Part shown: piece after piece, positions 22,461 to 23,877 of the stretch | How the letters are laid out: each line of letters opens with the position of its first letter | Position numbering within the stretch: position 1 is the first letter of the stretch | NCBI GenBank assembly: GCA_964449845.1 | Contig: CAYVES010000020.1 | Span: 1 to 23,877, forward strand | Source: SOKG01 sp964449845 | GTDB taxonomy: Bacteria > Chloroflexota > Dehalococcoidia > SZUA-161 | DNA length: 23,877 bases | Reading direction: 5' to 3' | The notes under the pieces: generated by a model | The model's input: the letters and a program-made list of their open reading frames with translations, nothing else | Told to the model about the DNA's origin: nothing | The model's database searches: none | Made by a program: the position numbers and the translations under genes

Positions 22461-23648
22461 ATGGGAATACGGGTCGACGTTGAAAAGTGCACCGGTTGCG
22501 GCTCATGCGAGCCGGTATGCCCTTTCGGCCTGATAGAGGTAGTTGACGACATAGCGCAGATCAAGGAGGGCTGCAACCTCTGTGGCGCCTGCGTGGAGGC
22601 CTGCGACTACGATGCCATAATCATCGAGGAGGTCGAGCAGGAGGTCGCCGAGGGCTTTCAGGGAGTCTGGGTGTTCGCCGAGCAGCGGGATGGCAGGCTG
22701 AAAAGCGTCGCCTACGAGCTCCTGACTGAGGGGCGAAAGCTGGCGGATAAGCTGGGGACCGAGCTTTGCGCGGTGTGTCTTGGCCACAACGTCGAAGGAG
22801 CCGAAGGACTTGTTGCCTATGGCGCTGACAGGGTTTACCTGGCAGACAGCCCTGCGCTGGCAGACCACCAGGAGGATTACTACACCGGAGCTCTCGTCGA
22901 TTTGGTCCGCGAGCACAAGCCGGAGATACTTCTCGCCGGCGCCACTGCGATGGGTCGTTCGTTCATCCCCAGGGTGGCCGCCATCATCTATACCGGGCTC
23001 ACCGCCGACTGCACCGGCCTCGATATCGACCCCGAGAGCAAGCTCCTGCTGCAGACTCGCCCCACATTCGGTGGCAACGTCATGGCCACCATCACGTGCC
23101 AGGCAAAGAGGCCTCAGATGGCTACCGTCCGCCCCCACGTGTTCAAGAGAGCGGCGCCCGACGAAGGGCGACGTGGAGAGATAATAAAGGTGGACTTCGA
23201 CAAGGAATCAGTCACCTCAAGGACCAGACTACTTAGTTTCGTTGAGGATTTATCGGAAAGAGTCAAGCTAGATGAAGCCGAGAGCATCGTCTCCGGCGGT
23301 CGCGGGCTGGGCAAACCGGAGAACTTCCAGATAGTGGCGGAACTGGCTGACGCCCTAGGGGCAGCGCTGGGGTCATCACGCCCGCCCGTAGACGATGGCT
23401 GGATTCCCTACTCACATCAGGTTGGTCAGACAGGGAAGACCGTTTGCCCCAAGCTCTATGTCGCCTGCGGAATATCCGGGGCAGTACAACACCTGGCCGG
23501 CATGCAGACAGCCGAGGTCATCGTCGCCATCAACGAAGACCAAAATGCGCCCATTTTCGAAGTAGCCACGTACGGAATCGTGGGCGACCTGTTCGAGGTA
23601 GTGCCGATGCTGACCCACAAGGTGAAGAAAACGCGCGGTCTCGCGTAA
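22461..23648 (+). CDS. etfA: EtfA with N-terminal ferredoxin domain
   Basis: A 395-aa electron transfer flavoprotein alpha subunit. Residues 1-55 hold two [4Fe-4S] motifs, Cys10/13/16/20 and Cys38/41/44/48. EtfA domain I covers about 66-250. The FAD domain follows, with SIVSGGRGLG (276-285), SSRPPVDDGW, HQVGQTGKTV and CGISGAVQHLAGM. The ferredoxin extension is as in CarE and LctC, where it passes electrons in bifurcation with NAD and ferredoxin. I chose the ATG at 22461, with TGAGGG 5 nt upstream, rather than an in-frame TTG 12 bp earlier. It acts with EtfB and the acyl-CoA dehydrogenase but stands 712 bp away from them. Confidence 0.93.
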   Translation: MGIRVDVEKCTGCGSCEPVCPFGLIEVVDDIAQIKEGCNLCGACVEACDYDAIIIEEVEQEVAEGFQGVWVFAEQRDGRLKSVAYELLTEGRKLADKLGTELCAVCLGHNVEGAEGLVAYGADRVYLADSPALADHQEDYYTGALVDLVREHKPEILLAGATAMGRSFIPRVAAIIYTGLTADCTGLDIDPESKLLLQTRPTFGGNVMATITCQAKRPQMATVRPHVFKRAAPDEGRRGEIIKVDFDKESVTSRTRLLSFVEDLSERVKLDEAESIVSGGRGLGKPENFQIVAELADALGAALGSSRPPVDDGWIPYSHQVGQTGKTVCPKLYVACGISGAVQHLAGMQTAEVIVAINEDQNAPIFEVATYGIVGDLFEVVPMLTHKVKKTRGLA

Positions 23649-23680
23649 CACAGCCCTTCCCCCTCTTACAGAATCAACAG

Positions 23681-23877
23681 TTACTGCCTGCCAAATTGCT
23701 CCATGAGTGCGAAGAATACGTCCTGTGGCCTTTCGATGCGGTAGTCGAGGTTTACGGTTATGAGGAAGGCGTTTTCGTGGTGATCTCCCTTGAGTTCCCC
23801 CCACTCGGATTTCAGGGGGAGTGTCTGCACTTTGGCCTCGCCGAAGGAGCAGAAGCCATGATCGGAGATGATAATCA
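23681..23877 (-). CDS. alkaline-phosphatase-superfamily protein, partial
   Basis: The last 64 codons of a leftward gene cut by the window edge. The fragment begins IIISDHGFCSFGEAK and contains KGDHHENAFLITV, ending FFALMEQFGRQ. SDHG followed by a GDHH segment matches the metal-binding end of type I phosphodiesterase/nucleotide pyrophosphatase and related alkaline-phosphatase-fold enzymes. The His residues would bind one of the two zinc or manganese ions. The substrate cannot be told, and the start, length and operon lie outside the window. It converges on etfA, with 32 bp between the stops and no clear terminator. Confidence 0.6.
   Translation of the reverse strand, partial: IIISDHGFCSFGEAKVQTLPLKSEWGELKGDHHENAFLITVNLDYRIERPQDVFFALMEQFGRQ

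Overview
The window (23.9 kb) looks like a chromosome fragment of an anaerobic or metagenome-derived bacterium. It most resembles Chloroflexota of the Dehalococcoidia type. The pointers are a DUF2851 protein, a mix of bacterial core genes with archaeal-looking enzymes, an EtfA carrying its own ferredoxin domain, and dense intergenic palindromic repeats. This placement is an inference from gene content, not a phylogeny. No tRNA, rRNA, CRISPR array or complete insertion sequence was seen.

Layout. 1-194: REP-like palindromes. 195-2140: leftward DUF2851 gene and XRE regulator, then a regulatory region with two strong promoters. 2141-3958: DUF5343-like gene and dprA. 3991-4851: divergent small genes, a membrane zinc-ribbon protein and a 64-aa protein. 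4996-13513: a tight rightward run of topA, a xerC/D-type recombinase, aroQ, a pepP-like peptidase, efp, a PHP phosphoesterase, a PurN-like formyltransferase, an EhaR-like HAD protein and a PfkB kinase, with several start/stop overlaps. 13532-17350: leftward aspS, tig and clpP, converging on the PfkB gene. 17402-18092: a 181-bp tandem repeat made from the 3' end of a small C2H2 zinc-finger gene. 18093-18677: gene-free, with dyads. 18678-23648: nitronate monooxygenase, acyl-CoA dehydrogenase, etfB, a 712-nt repeat-rich gap, and etfA. 23681-23877: C-terminal end of an alkaline-phosphatase-superfamily protein, cut by the window edge.

How genes work together. The topA-to-PfkB run joins DNA topology and recombination, shikimate synthesis, peptide turnover and translation to a small nucleotide or one-carbon-looking module. 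aspS, tig and clpP form a protein synthesis and quality-control cluster. The acyl-CoA dehydrogenase with EtfB and ferredoxin-fused EtfA resembles electron-bifurcating complexes of the CarCDE or LctBC kind, linking CoA-thioester redox chemistry to ferredoxin and NADH.

The most unusual signals are non-coding. Three leftward genes (XRE, tig, aspS) have good sigma70-type promoters placed so that transcripts would begin at or within three bases of the start codon. The DUF5343-like gene has a fully consensus promoter wrapped in GGACTG/CAGTCC dyads. A hairpin built on TGTGGATG/CATCCACA recurs at five sites near the zinc-finger and etf genes.
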